DNA from: an uncultured Odoribacter sp.
GTDB lineage: Bacteria; Bacteroidota; Bacteroidia; Bacteroidales; Marinifilaceae
NCBI GenBank assembly: GCA_905193145.1
Contig: CAJJNP010000027.1
Span: 1 to 26,033 of the forward strand
Direction of reading: 5' to 3'
Length of the DNA: 26,033 nucleotides
Shown here: in pieces, positions 7,720 through 16,169 of the stretch
Numbering within the stretch: position 1 is the first letter of the stretch
Layout: each line of letters opens with the position of its first letter
Notes under the pieces: model-generated
What the model was told of the DNA's origin: nothing
Seen by the model: only the letters and a program-made list of their open reading frames with translations
The model's database searches: none
Position numbers and translations under genes: made by a program

Positions 7720-7823
7720 AGATGAAATACATCCAAAACGTACTTTCATTTGTTATCTAAATTGTGTAACTTCGCAGAGTGAACCCCCAAAGACTAATTT
7801 ATAACTTTTATAATACATAGCCA

Positions 7824-9269
7824 ATGTTATTCACTGCAGAAAATATCCTACTTGTAGGTTCTATCTTACTTTTCGTTAGTATTGTTGTTGGAAAAACCGG
7901 ATATCGTTTCGGAGTACCCGCATTGTTATTATTCCTCGTTGTCGGTATGGCATTCGGAAGTGATGGGCTTGGTTTCCAGTTTCACAGCGCCCAAACAGCA
8001 CAGTTTATCGGTATGGTAGCATTAAGTATTATCCTTTTCTCGGGAGGTATGGATACCAAATTTACCGAAATACGTCCCATACTTACTCCCGGTATTGTAT
8101 TATCCACTGTCGGTGTGCTGTTAACCGCCTTATTTACAGGACTGTTTATATGGTGGATTTCCGGTATGAGTTGGAGTAATATCTATCTCCCATTTACCAC
8201 TTCGCTACTATTGGCTTCTACAATGTCATCTACAGATTCCGCTTCCGTCTTTGCCATTCTCCGTTCACAAAAGATGAATTTGAAGTACAGTCTTCGTCCT
8301 ATGCTTGAGCTGGAAAGTGGTAGTAATGACCCGATGGCATACATGCTCACTATCGTTCTCATACAATTTCTTCAGTCTTCGGGCATGGGAGCAGGTGCCA
8401 TACTCGGTTCATTTGCCGTACAGTTCCTGGTAGGTGCTGCGGCCGGATACGGATTAGGCAAGCTGGCCATATTAATCCTGAATAAAATAAACGTCGACAA
8501 TCAGGCACTCTATCCCATCCTACTGCTCTCATTTGTGTTTTTCACGTTTGCTATCACCGACCGTCTGCACGGAAACGGATATCTGGCCGTATACATTGCC
8601 GGTATTATGGTAGGTAACAACAAAATCATGTATCGCAAGGAGATTGCTACTTTCATGGACGGATTAACCTGGCTTTTCCAAATTATCATGTTCCTTATGC
8701 TCGGCCTGCTCGTCAATCCCCACGAAATGCTTGAGATTGCCTGTGTGGCGCTTCTTATCGGTATATTCATGATTGTTATCGGTCGTCCGCTCAGCGTATT
8801 CCTCTGTCTGCTTCCTTTCCGGAAAATAACATTTAAATCACGATTATTCGTTTCGTGGGTCGGATTGCGTGGAGCGGTCCCCATCATCTTCGCCACTTAT
8901 CCGGTAGTAGCCAATGTAGAAGGTTCCAACGTCATATTCAACATCGTATTCTTTATCACCATTGTTTCATTGGTCGTACAAGGTACCACAGTTTCTTACG
9001 TAGCTCGCTTACTCAATCTCTCTACTCCACTTGAGAAAACCGGAAATGATTTTGGCGTAGAATTGCCCGAAGAAATTAATTCCGATCTCCGGGATATCAC
9101 AGTAACACAAGAAATGATTGAAAAAGCCGATACACTGAAAGAGATGAACCTTCCCAAAGGCACCCTCGTCATGATTGTGAAACGCGGTGATGAGTTCCTG
9201 ATACCTAACGGAAGTCTTAAACTCCATGTCAATGATAAGTTGCTGCTTATCTCGGAAAAAAAAGAATAA
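7824..9269 (+). CDS. Potassium/proton antiporter, NhaP2/CvrA type
   Basis: A 481-residue inner-membrane CPA1-family antiporter. About 12-13 hydrophobic segments cover residues 1-395, including the glycine-rich start GKTGYRFGVPALLLFLVVGM and the ion-binding region with STDSASVFAILR and ELESGSNDPMAY typical of NhaP-type exchangers. Residues about 400-481 form a TrkA-C (RCK_C) domain ending in DKLLLISEKKE, which commonly gates K+ transport by ligand binding. The function is cytoplasmic K+ and pH homeostasis by K+/H+ exchange. The ATG at 7824 gives the usual short N-terminus. It is separated from hcp by a terminator and converges with the GH110 gene across a repeat-rich spacer. Confidence 0.92.
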   Translation: MLFTAENILLVGSILLFVSIVVGKTGYRFGVPALLLFLVVGMAFGSDGLGFQFHSAQTAQFIGMVALSIILFSGGMDTKFTEIRPILTPGIVLSTVGVLLTALFTGLFIWWISGMSWSNIYLPFTTSLLLASTMSSTDSASVFAILRSQKMNLKYSLRPMLELESGSNDPMAYMLTIVLIQFLQSSGMGAGAILGSFAVQFLVGAAAGYGLGKLAILILNKINVDNQALYPILLLSFVFFTFAITDRLHGNGYLAVYIAGIMVGNNKIMYRKEIATFMDGLTWLFQIIMFLMLGLLVNPHEMLEIACVALLIGIFMIVIGRPLSVFLCLLPFRKITFKSRLFVSWVGLRGAVPIIFATYPVVANVEGSNVIFNIVFFITIVSLVVQGTTVSYVARLLNLSTPLEKTGNDFGVELPEEINSDLRDITVTQEMIEKADTLKEMNLPKGTLVMIVKRGDEFLIPNGSLKLHVNDKLLLISEKKE

Positions 9270-9270
9270 T

Positions 9271-9433
9271 AATGTGACAATGTGCTAATATGCCAATGTG
9301 CCAATTAGCTGCGCTATCATTCCGCACAGTAATTGGCACATTATTTATTGGCATATTATTTAATTAATACATTATTTGATTAATACATTCTCCAATTGGC
9401 ATATTGGCACATTGACCAATTGGCACATTATTT
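9271..9433. repeat. Repeat-rich convergent intergenic region, probable two-way terminator
   Basis: AATGTGCCAATTA (9295-9307) pairs perfectly with TAATTGGCACATT (9330-9342) around a 22-nt loop. Further copies of the units CCAATTGGCA(T/C)ATT and (A)TTGGCACATTATTT follow up to 9433, along with two copies of TTAATACATT. The unit recurs in both orientations. It lies between the convergent antiporter and glycosidase genes, so it may stop transcription from both sides. Confidence 0.7.
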
Positions 9434-11231
9434 ACTCTATCTGTGCATTTGTAACCCGTTCCAGAAGGAAACGGCTTTTGTTCCAATGAAACGGTTTATA
9501 CTCTGTATTTAATCGGATCGTGTTATTACGGAATATAAGTCCGTCCACTGATTTCGCATAAAGAATAGGAGCATCAAATGTATCGAATTCATTCTCTTCA
9601 ATCACAATGCCTCCCTCAGTACCACCATGAAAATATTTTTGCTGTGATTTCAAGTCCGGTATCTCCGGATAAATGGAAATTACAGCATTGGTAAACTGGA
9701 ACATATTTGTCAATGCATTGACAAAACGATTTTTACGGATAATCACATTCCGGCAAGCTCCCGTCTCATACCAACCGTTACAATCTCCACACAGCAATAT
9801 AGCCGTTCCGGATGTATGGTCAAATAAATTATTTTCTGCAACCGTCTTCCTGGGAGTACTGAACAACGCACCCCGTGCACGGTTATTACGAACCACATTA
9901 TCAGCAAACACAACTTCCGGTGTCCAAGTCAGGTTCTCTATACCAAAGCCACTTTCTTCATTAATAGCCGGATCGACAGGGTCACGAAACGTTATACTAA
10001 ATTCACGTGCTCCTTGAATATCCTCTTTGTCGTAGGGACGAATATCTGTAATGTTATTCTGTTCACCAATAAGTTCCATTGTCGATGAACGGATAAACTG
10101 CACTTCATCTCCGGTTCTTCCCCATTCGAATCCCCAAGCTTGGTCGTGCATATAGCGTCCTATCAAAGTACGGTCATCCACCCGCTTTACCACTTTCAGA
10201 TAAGTGCCGTGTACATTGATCGCATCATCCATCATCCCTTCATACAATCCGTTTCTTGAAATTATTTTTCCTTTACAGCCCGAGAAGTGAGTAGCATCGG
10301 CTTGAGTAGTAAAATAACGGGGATCGTCATTCCCTTTCAGGCAAACACTAAACCCATCCAACGTTATATTTTCACACAATTGTGCCAATAATCCCATCCC
10401 TTCGGCATAATGCACTTTCACATTCAATAATCGGGTATCTGTATCATGAGAAAGAAATATTCCGGGTGCAGGCCGGAAATAGGTCCGCAAGGCAATAACC
10501 GTTCCGGGCACGAGACGAGTGTCTTTCCAGCTCTTTATATTTAAACGACGCGGTGCCACTTGAACCACCTTTTTATTGGGATAATGCAAATCACTTGTAT
10601 TATAAACGATATGGCGGCTTTTAACTTCAAAAGCAATGCCACTGGAAGGCCGTAACATCCAGCCGTCTCCCAATGTCTCAAACACAGAATCCTTACTGAC
10701 CCGATAATCCACCCATGGAGCTACCTCATACGTTGTTCCATTCTCCGGAGAATTATCTATAATCTGTATCTGCGTTATATGCGGATTTTCAAAATCGATA
10801 CTAAAGTTTTTCAATACACAGTTCTCCGAGCGTAAAAGAGAAATCGGAAGCATCCGCCCATGAAAAATAAATTCAGAGCCTTGTCCGTCAAGAGTGAAAT
10901 CCCTCATTTCTTCAATAGCAATTCCTACCTTCTTCGGGTTAGTTTGATCGTGATTGGAAATGTAATATTCACGAATGGTAGCATTTTTCTCATAAAAATG
11001 ATACTGTCCCACAGGAAACTGAAGTACAATTTTATCGCCTTCCCGGTAATCCTTTCTGATTCTGTCCAATACTTTCCGCAATACGGGCGAAGCATCTTTT
11101 TTTACATTGGCTTTCAAGCCAAAATCGGAAACATTATATACACGATCGGCAGCACAGATATCTACAGAAAATAAAAATCCCAATAAACCGACAGAAAGAA
11201 ATACAAAAAATGTTCTCATAGCATTCAACAT
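9432..11231 (-). CDS. Alpha-1,3-galactosidase, glycoside hydrolase family 110
   Basis: About 599 residues from the ATG at 11231. The protein starts with a signal peptide (MRTFFVFLSVGLLGFLFS, cleavage near ICA-AD), so it acts in the periplasm or at the cell surface. The body is a right-handed parallel beta-helix. It removes alpha-1,3-linked galactose, for example from blood-group B or linear Gal-alpha-1,3-Gal glycans. Catalytic aspartates are visible in QADATHF and, 23 and 24 residues further, in MMDDAINVHG, the same spacing as D321, D344 and D345 recalled for a characterised GH110 enzyme. The frame stays open 34 codons further upstream, but the -7 element at 11267-11274 lies inside that extension, so the true start is 11231 or 11219. 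It is not in an obvious utilisation locus here (no SusC/SusD). Confidence 0.92.
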   Translation of the reverse strand: MLNAMRTFFVFLSVGLLGFLFSVDICAADRVYNVSDFGLKANVKKDASPVLRKVLDRIRKDYREGDKIVLQFPVGQYHFYEKNATIREYYISNHDQTNPKKVGIAIEEMRDFTLDGQGSEFIFHGRMLPISLLRSENCVLKNFSIDFENPHITQIQIIDNSPENGTTYEVAPWVDYRVSKDSVFETLGDGWMLRPSSGIAFEVKSRHIVYNTSDLHYPNKKVVQVAPRRLNIKSWKDTRLVPGTVIALRTYFRPAPGIFLSHDTDTRLLNVKVHYAEGMGLLAQLCENITLDGFSVCLKGNDDPRYFTTQADATHFSGCKGKIISRNGLYEGMMDDAINVHGTYLKVVKRVDDRTLIGRYMHDQAWGFEWGRTGDEVQFIRSSTMELIGEQNNITDIRPYDKEDIQGAREFSITFRDPVDPAINEESGFGIENLTWTPEVVFADNVVRNNRARGALFSTPRKTVAENNLFDHTSGTAILLCGDCNGWYETGACRNVIIRKNRFVNALTNMFQFTNAVISIYPEIPDLKSQQKYFHGGTEGGIVIEENEFDTFDAPILYAKSVDGLIFRNNTIRLNTEYKPFHWNKSRFLLERVTNAQIE

Positions 11232-11266
11232 TACTCTTGTTTTGAGTTTAACAATATATTCGGATA

Positions 11267-11274
11267 CAAATATA
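11267..11274 (-). promoter_or_regulatory. -7 element TATATTTG of the GH110 gene
   Basis: An exact TAnnTTTG match on the minus strand, giving a leader of about 30 nt to the ATG at 11231. It decides the start codon, because longer translations would begin upstream of transcription. Confidence 0.55.
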
Positions 11275-11356
11275 TATTTTTTGTACATAACCCGACTAAA
11301 CCAATCACTTTTTTTGTCTAAAATCAAGTACAAATGTTCTTTTTTTCGCTATTTCT

Positions 11357-11395
11357 ATTCTCTCGTTAATTAACCGTAAAACTTTTCGAGAGAAT
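11357..11395. promoter_or_regulatory. 9-bp inverted repeat in the divergent promoter region
   Basis: ATTCTCTCG (11357-11365) and CGAGAGAAT (11387-11395) are perfect inverted copies with 21 bp between them. They lie between the divergent GH110 and acyl-CoA synthetase genes and end 22 bp before the synthetase -7 element. This may be an operator or a hairpin; nothing shows which. Confidence 0.4.
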
Positions 11396-11417
11396 GTAGT
11401 TTATGTTAATGATATAT

Positions 11418-11425
11418 TAATTTTG
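11418..11425 (+). promoter_or_regulatory. -7 element TAATTTTG of the acyl-CoA synthetase gene
   Basis: An exact TAnnTTTG match. Transcription would start near 11432, which fits better with the ATG at 11457 than with the in-frame ATG at 11442. Confidence 0.5.
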
Positions 11426-11456
11426 CGCAGTTTTAAAATAAATGTGCAAAAACGTA

Positions 11457-13121
11457 ATGGAACAACAACAAGGGTTCATAGACTTTATTGAGCAGAGTAT
11501 TATAAAAAACTGGGACTTAAGTGCCTTGACGGATTACAAAGGAATCACCCTTCAATACAAGGATGTTGCCCGTAAGATAGCAAAGTTTCACATAGTACTT
11601 GAAAGTGCAGGTATTCAACCCGGCGATAAGATAGCCGTCTGCGGACGCAACAGTGCACATTGGGCCGTTGCCTTTTTAGCTACAGTTACTTATGGAGCAG
11701 TAATCGTCCCCATTCTTCACGAATTCAAAGCCGATAATATACATAATATTGTCAACCACTCGGAAGCTAAATTGCTTTTTGTCGGTGATCAAGCCTGGGA
11801 GAATCTGAATGAAGATGCCATGCCATTATTAAAAGGCATTGCCTCTCTAACAGACTTTTCAGCACTCGTATCCCGTTGCGACAAGTTGACTTATGCATTC
11901 GAACACCGAAACGAAATATACGGTCGCCGTTATCCGAAAAACTTCCGTCCGGAACACATTTCCTATCGTAAAAGCGCCCCGGAAGAATTGGTAATCATCA
12001 ATTATACTTCCGGTACGACCGGTTATTCCAAAGGAGTTATGTTACCCGCCCGCAGTATGTGGTCCAATATCACCTACTGTTATGAAATGCGTCCTTTAAA
12101 AACAGGAGATACGGTCGTATCGATGCTCCCATTAGGGCACGTATTCGGTATGACGTATGACTTTCTTTATGGTTTCTCAGCAGGAGCGCATCTCTATTTT
12201 CTCACTCGGATGCCCTCCCCTAAAATCATAGCGCAATCTTTTGCCGAAATCAGGCCGAAGTTGATTTCATGCGTACCGTTAATTGTAGAAAAGATCATTA
12301 AAAAAGACGTATTGCCCAAACTTGACAATAAAATCGGCAAGCTACTTTTGCGTGTTCCCATTCTTAATGACAAGCTAAAATCAAGGGCACGGCAGGAAGC
12401 TATGGAGATATTCGGTGGTAATTTCAATGATATTATTATCGGAGGTGCCCCCTTCAATGCAGAAATAGAAGCTTTCCTGAAAAAAATAGGATTTCCTTAT
12501 ACCATCGCTTATGGAATGACAGAATGCGGGCCTATCATTTGCTCAAGCCACTGGCAAGATTTAAAGAAAGCCTCCTGTGGAAAAGCAGCCAGCCGCATGG
12601 AAGTAAAAATAGATTCTCCCGATCCAAACACGCATGCCGGTGAGATTATTTGCAGGGGAACCAATCTCATGTTGGGTTATTATAAAAATCCCGAAGCTAC
12701 CGCTCAAATCATAGATAAAGACGGGTGGTTGCATACCGGAGATTTGGGTACAATGGACAATCAAGGTTATGTTACGATACGCGGTCGTAGCAAAAATCTG
12801 TTACTAAACTCCAGTGGACACAATATCTATCCCGAAGAGATAGAGAGCAAGCTGAATAACATGCTGTATGTCTCAGAATCATTGATCGTGTTACAAAATG
12901 ATAAGTTAGTGGCACTGATATATCCGGACTTTGATGAAGCTTTTGCCAATGGTCTGCAACAACCGGACATTGAAAAAGCGATGGAAAACAACCGTATCGA
13001 GTTAAATCTTCAGCTACCATCGTACAGTCAGATAACCAAAGTCAAAATTCACTTCGAGGAATTTGAAAAAACAGCAAAGAAAAGTATCAAGCGATTTATG
13101 TATCAAGAGGCGAAAGGGTAA
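11457..13121 (+). CDS. AMP-dependent (long-chain) acyl-CoA synthetase/ligase
   Basis: About 554 residues, cytoplasmic or membrane-associated, of the ANL adenylating superfamily. The protein activates a carboxylic acid, probably a fatty acid, with ATP and transfers it to CoA. Motifs: phosphate-binding loop YTSGTTGYSKG near residue 190, YGMTECGP near 355, GWLHTGDLG near 420, and the C-terminal lysine region KKSIKRFMYQ that closes on the adenylate. An ATG at 11442 would add five residues (MCKNV); MEQQQGFIDF matches family starts and the promoter spacing better. It is monocistronic, ended by a terminator at 13107-13143, and convergent with the GH31 gene. The actual acid substrate is unknown. Confidence 0.92.
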   Translation: MEQQQGFIDFIEQSIIKNWDLSALTDYKGITLQYKDVARKIAKFHIVLESAGIQPGDKIAVCGRNSAHWAVAFLATVTYGAVIVPILHEFKADNIHNIVNHSEAKLLFVGDQAWENLNEDAMPLLKGIASLTDFSALVSRCDKLTYAFEHRNEIYGRRYPKNFRPEHISYRKSAPEELVIINYTSGTTGYSKGVMLPARSMWSNITYCYEMRPLKTGDTVVSMLPLGHVFGMTYDFLYGFSAGAHLYFLTRMPSPKIIAQSFAEIRPKLISCVPLIVEKIIKKDVLPKLDNKIGKLLLRVPILNDKLKSRARQEAMEIFGGNFNDIIIGGAPFNAEIEAFLKKIGFPYTIAYGMTECGPIICSSHWQDLKKASCGKAASRMEVKIDSPDPNTHAGEIICRGTNLMLGYYKNPEATAQIIDKDGWLHTGDLGTMDNQGYVTIRGRSKNLLLNSSGHNIYPEEIESKLNNMLYVSESLIVLQNDKLVALIYPDFDEAFANGLQQPDIEKAMENNRIELNLQLPSYSQITKVKIHFEEFEKTAKKSIKRFMYQEAKG

Positions 13122-13143
13122 TTCTTCCTTTCGTCTCTTTTTT
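13107..13143 (+). terminator. Rho-independent terminator of the acyl-CoA synthetase gene
   Basis: GAGGCGAAAGG (13107-13117) pairs with CCTTTCGTCTC (13127-13137) with one G-T wobble and is followed by six T. The left arm lies inside the last codons of the gene. It overlaps the end of the convergent GH31 region and may act for both. Confidence 0.8.
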
Positions 13144-13147
13144 AGTT

Positions 13148-14746
13148 TTATTTTATCTTCTCATAATAAGGTAAACGGTTCAAAGGAACATCCGTGTCAA
13201 TTACTTTCGGACCTTTAAAAATTTGCCCTCTCTCATCTTTCCATTTACCTTTGGGCAGCTTCACCGTACGTTTTACTCCGGGAGTCACCATAGGAGCTAC
13301 CAGATACTTGTCCCCCAACATATATTGATCTTTACAGTCCGTAAAGCCCTGATGGGGATACTCATACTCCATGGAGCGAACAATCGGCTCACCCGTTTCC
13401 GCTGCGCGTTTGGCCAACTCCAGAATATACCCGCTCATTTTCTGATGCAAATGGGCATAATGTGCACAAATATCAGCATTCTCTTTACTTAAAATCCTCC
13501 AAGGAGCTACAGAAAATTGCATCATAGGCATTAACGCATGTACCTGGCAAGAACGTACAATCAGTTCTTCATCAAACTCTTTTACATTGAGGAAAGCACT
13601 GTACTGCCCGCCCCCAATCATATCGGGACATGTATAATAATACCCCAGCAAACCGGCAGCCAACATATCCGGTATTAACATTCGTGTAGCATTCCATGAG
13701 TAATCCTTATCACCCAAACGCTGAACCAACGCCTGACCTCCAAGCTTCCAGCATGCCCGCAATTCATTGTAAGGAAAACTCAAACCTAACGCTGCCCATT
13801 TTTCCATAAAGGTATTAGGAGTGGCATCCTTATCATAAAAATCATATTCTCCGGGCGTCATATAACTGATATCCGCACCATCGAATTTAAAACCGTCTAT
13901 TCCGTATTTCTCCTGATTGGCACGAAGTTGCTGTTTCAGATACTCCATAGCTTCCGGATTAGTAGTGTCATAGCAGGCACTGAAGCCATTCCACCAATGG
14001 ATAATGGCAGGCTGCCCCGTATCCTTCTTCTTCAAGAGATACCCTTTCTTTTCCAATATCCGAAATTCCGGACTATCTGCCGATACATAAGGCGCTATCC
14101 ATAACATCACTTTAAATCCCATCCGGTGCAGCTCATCCGTCATCCCTTTCGGATCCGGAAATTTCTCCGGTTTAAAATCGAAATTACCGTAATACCTCTG
14201 CCAGTTATCATCAATCATAAATACCCCTTGCGGAAAGCCATTCTCCACTACCTTATGGGCATATTGCATAATATCCCGTTGATTCTGATCATACATCAGT
14301 TCTATCCAAGTGTTGTATTGTGGCAATGAGAAAAATTCCTCTTTCGGTATTTGCCCTGAAGAGGGAAAGTGCTTTTTGGCAACAGCTAATTGAGCCTCTT
14401 TCAAAGTCGTTCCGGCAGATACAGGTTCCAGTTTTTCACTATCCGAATAAACGATAAGATCTCCGTTTTTCATTTCAAAACGGAAAGGATTTTCCGCCCA
14501 TATATATCGTCCGGCAGAAGAAATCATGCAAGGGACAAGCTGGTTATTACGATTGTTACGGGCTAAATCCTGTAATGCCAGCTGCTGTCCGAATGGCATC
14601 TGGTGTCCTAAAGCAACCACTCCTCCCCACCATCTTTCGTTTTTAAGCGGAGAAACCACAGTTGTAAACACATTTTGCCCGTACACAGCCAGGCTATTTC
14701 CCAATAAAATGAACAGTAATAATAGTAAAGTGTTTTTCTTTTTCAT
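13148..14746 (-). CDS. Secreted glycoside hydrolase family 31 enzyme, possibly alpha-galactosidase-like
   Basis: A 532-residue enzyme with a signal peptide (residues 1-24, cleavage after VYG-Q). The (beta/alpha)8 barrel shows FPQGVFMIDDNW, MGFKVMLWIAPY and the nucleophile region YGIDGFKFDGAD with D289. The general acid is probably among D346-D348 in RLGDKDYSW. A beta-rich tail contains APMVTPGVKRTVKLPKG, usual for GH31. The family hydrolyses alpha-linked hexoses. The layout around MIDD and PDPKGM reminds me of the MYORG-like alpha-galactosidase branch, which is a weak guess. It is shorter than many GH31 enzymes because it has a small N-terminal domain. The gene starts 10 bp after the DUF3037 stop, so it may be transcribed with the hipA-like pair. 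Confidence 0.88.
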   Translation of the reverse strand: MKKKNTLLLLLFILLGNSLAVYGQNVFTTVVSPLKNERWWGGVVALGHQMPFGQQLALQDLARNNRNNQLVPCMISSAGRYIWAENPFRFEMKNGDLIVYSDSEKLEPVSAGTTLKEAQLAVAKKHFPSSGQIPKEEFFSLPQYNTWIELMYDQNQRDIMQYAHKVVENGFPQGVFMIDDNWQRYYGNFDFKPEKFPDPKGMTDELHRMGFKVMLWIAPYVSADSPEFRILEKKGYLLKKKDTGQPAIIHWWNGFSACYDTTNPEAMEYLKQQLRANQEKYGIDGFKFDGADISYMTPGEYDFYDKDATPNTFMEKWAALGLSFPYNELRACWKLGGQALVQRLGDKDYSWNATRMLIPDMLAAGLLGYYYTCPDMIGGGQYSAFLNVKEFDEELIVRSCQVHALMPMMQFSVAPWRILSKENADICAHYAHLHQKMSGYILELAKRAAETGEPIVRSMEYEYPHQGFTDCKDQYMLGDKYLVAPMVTPGVKRTVKLPKGKWKDERGQIFKGPKVIDTDVPLNRLPYYEKIK

Positions 14747-14756
14747 ATATGATCAA

Positions 14757-15140
14757 TTAAAGTACCAATTCATTAAATAGCTTGTCCAGTGTTTCCTCCA
14801 AGTCAACAGAAAAACCTACATGCGGACGGGAAGTCTGGATACACGAACTTCTCATAGCTGTCAGCCAGCGAAATCGCTCCGGAATATCCAATGCAGCAAT
14901 TGTTCCTCCCGTTTTATGACCGGAACAGACCTTACTGAAAGCCTCCATATGTTCACGAAAATCGTCTATATCCAACTCCGGAGAGAAGACTCTCAACCTG
15001 TTTTCATTAATAGCATAGCGCATCTTTATAAAGTTAACCTGCTTGGAAAACAGAATAACCCCCACATTGATAAACTCTTCGCGTTCCACTTTCGGTACAA
15101 TGCGGATTACTGCATATTCATATAAGTGTTTTTCTGGCAT
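14757..15140 (-). CDS. DUF3037-family protein
   Basis: A 127-residue protein starting MPEKHLYEYAVIRIVPKVEREE, the typical N-terminus of DUF3037 (YxYxVIRxVPxxEREEFxNVGVIL). This domain is usually encoded next to a HipA-like kinase gene, as here, where the two reading frames overlap by 23 bp. There is no signal peptide, so it is cytoplasmic. The biochemical role is unknown; a partner or regulator of the kinase is the natural guess. The next gene, GH31, begins 10 bp downstream. Confidence 0.85.
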   Translation of the reverse strand: MPEKHLYEYAVIRIVPKVEREEFINVGVILFSKQVNFIKMRYAINENRLRVFSPELDIDDFREHMEAFSKVCSGHKTGGTIAALDIPERFRWLTAMRSSCIQTSRPHVGFSVDLEETLDKLFNELVL

Positions 15141-15864
15141 CCTCTGCTTCTTTTACAAATATTTCAGAATGATGTATCCTTTCTGTTAGAAATTGAAAAT
15201 AAATATCTCGTATATCTTGGGGAGTTTCCTCCTTATCTCTCCAATGCAACCAGTCATCGGGTATCAGTTCCACAATCTCACGAAGCTTTTCATCAGTCAA
15301 TATCTCTTTGCATATTCTATCCGCTTCCTCCAACTCACTCGCTTCGGCCAGCAAGGCATGCTCCTTTATCTGTGTAAAAGGACTGAGCGCATGCTTCCTC
15401 CAGTTTACCCACGAATGATGGAAAAACAAAGATGCTCCATGATCTATCAGCCACAATTCTTTGTGCCACATCAACATATTCGTATTTTTTGCCGTACGAT
15501 CTACATTGGTCAGCAAAGCATCCATCCATACTACCTGTGAGGCCAACTTAGCATCCACTCTGGTCACTACAGGATCGAAAGGTAATGCTCCCGAAAGAAA
15601 ATGCAATCCTAAGTTCAATCCACGGCTTCCCTGTAGGAGGTCTTGTATCTCCTCATCCCCTTCCGAACGGCCGAAAGCTTCATCCAGATTTAAAAAGACA
15701 ATCTCCGGTAAACGCAGTTTCAAGGCACGCGCCACCTCCCCGCCTATCAGCTCGGCTATAAGGGCTTTTGTCCCATGTCCGGCTCCCCGAAACTTCACAA
15801 CGTATTTGAATCCGTCGTCCGCTTCGGCAAGTGCAGGCAACGAACCTCCTTCACGCAAAGGCAT
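15118..15864 (-). CDS. HipA-like protein kinase family protein
   Basis: At least 248 residues. The start has PLREGGSLPALAE followed by YVVKFRGAGHGTKAL, a HipA/PI3K-like nucleotide-binding fold with the ATP-binding Lys. Further motifs are TNVDRTAKNTNML (catalytic Asp-Asn pattern, D-R-x-x-x-N) and LWLIDHGASLFFH (metal-binding Asp). HipA kinases phosphorylate proteins such as tRNA synthetases. This branch is shorter than E. coli HipA (440 residues) and pairs with DUF3037 instead of a HipB antitoxin. The ATG at 15864 is the only standard start, yet the upstream frame reads ...IRTVNVTRYI, which looks like conserved coding sequence. The real start may be a non-ATG codon such as ATA at 15900, or the original ATG may be lost. 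Confidence 0.85.
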   Translation of the reverse strand: MPLREGGSLPALAEADDGFKYVVKFRGAGHGTKALIAELIGGEVARALKLRLPEIVFLNLDEAFGRSEGDEEIQDLLQGSRGLNLGLHFLSGALPFDPVVTRVDAKLASQVVWMDALLTNVDRTAKNTNMLMWHKELWLIDHGASLFFHHSWVNWRKHALSPFTQIKEHALLAEASELEEADRICKEILTDEKLREIVELIPDDWLHWRDKEETPQDIRDIYFQFLTERIHHSEIFVKEAEDARKTLI

Positions 15865-16169
15865 GATGTATCTGGTTACATTTACAGTGCGTATCTCTAT
15901 TTCTCTGTTTTTTACTGTTATAGTGTTCCTTTCTCTTCTGTTTGTCAGATATTAAGTATAACAGTCGGTCTTCCGAAAAAGTTCCTGTTAAAAACCAAAT
16001 GGAATCGGGATACAAATATATAAATAAAACTGTTATTCTTCCCTATAGGCAAAAAGAGAGATGGTAATTGCTATACAACAAATCCTCTATCGGATGCCAT
16101 ATATGGTTCATTGTCCGAATAACGATTCATATAAATAGCTTTCTCACTGACTTTTTTACGCTTCTCAGA
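15865..16169. other. Intergenic region before the hipA-like gene
   Basis: This stretch of about 305 bp includes the open, protein-like extension of the hipA-like frame up to about 15900, and a -7 element TATATTTG (minus strand) at 16013-16020. A 19-codon frame at 16071-16130 has no support. No other gene was found. Confidence 0.5.
16013..16020 (-). promoter_or_regulatory. -7 element of the hipA-like operon
   Basis: TATATTTG on the minus strand, followed by TATCCCG. A similar extended sequence, TATATTTGTATCCG, is present at the GH110 promoter. The leader would be about 105-140 nt depending on the start codon. Confidence 0.45.

Noticed and set aside
16071..16130. A 19-codon minus-strand frame after the unknown gene at 16170.
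   Set aside because: It is too short, with no ribosome-binding or conservation evidence.
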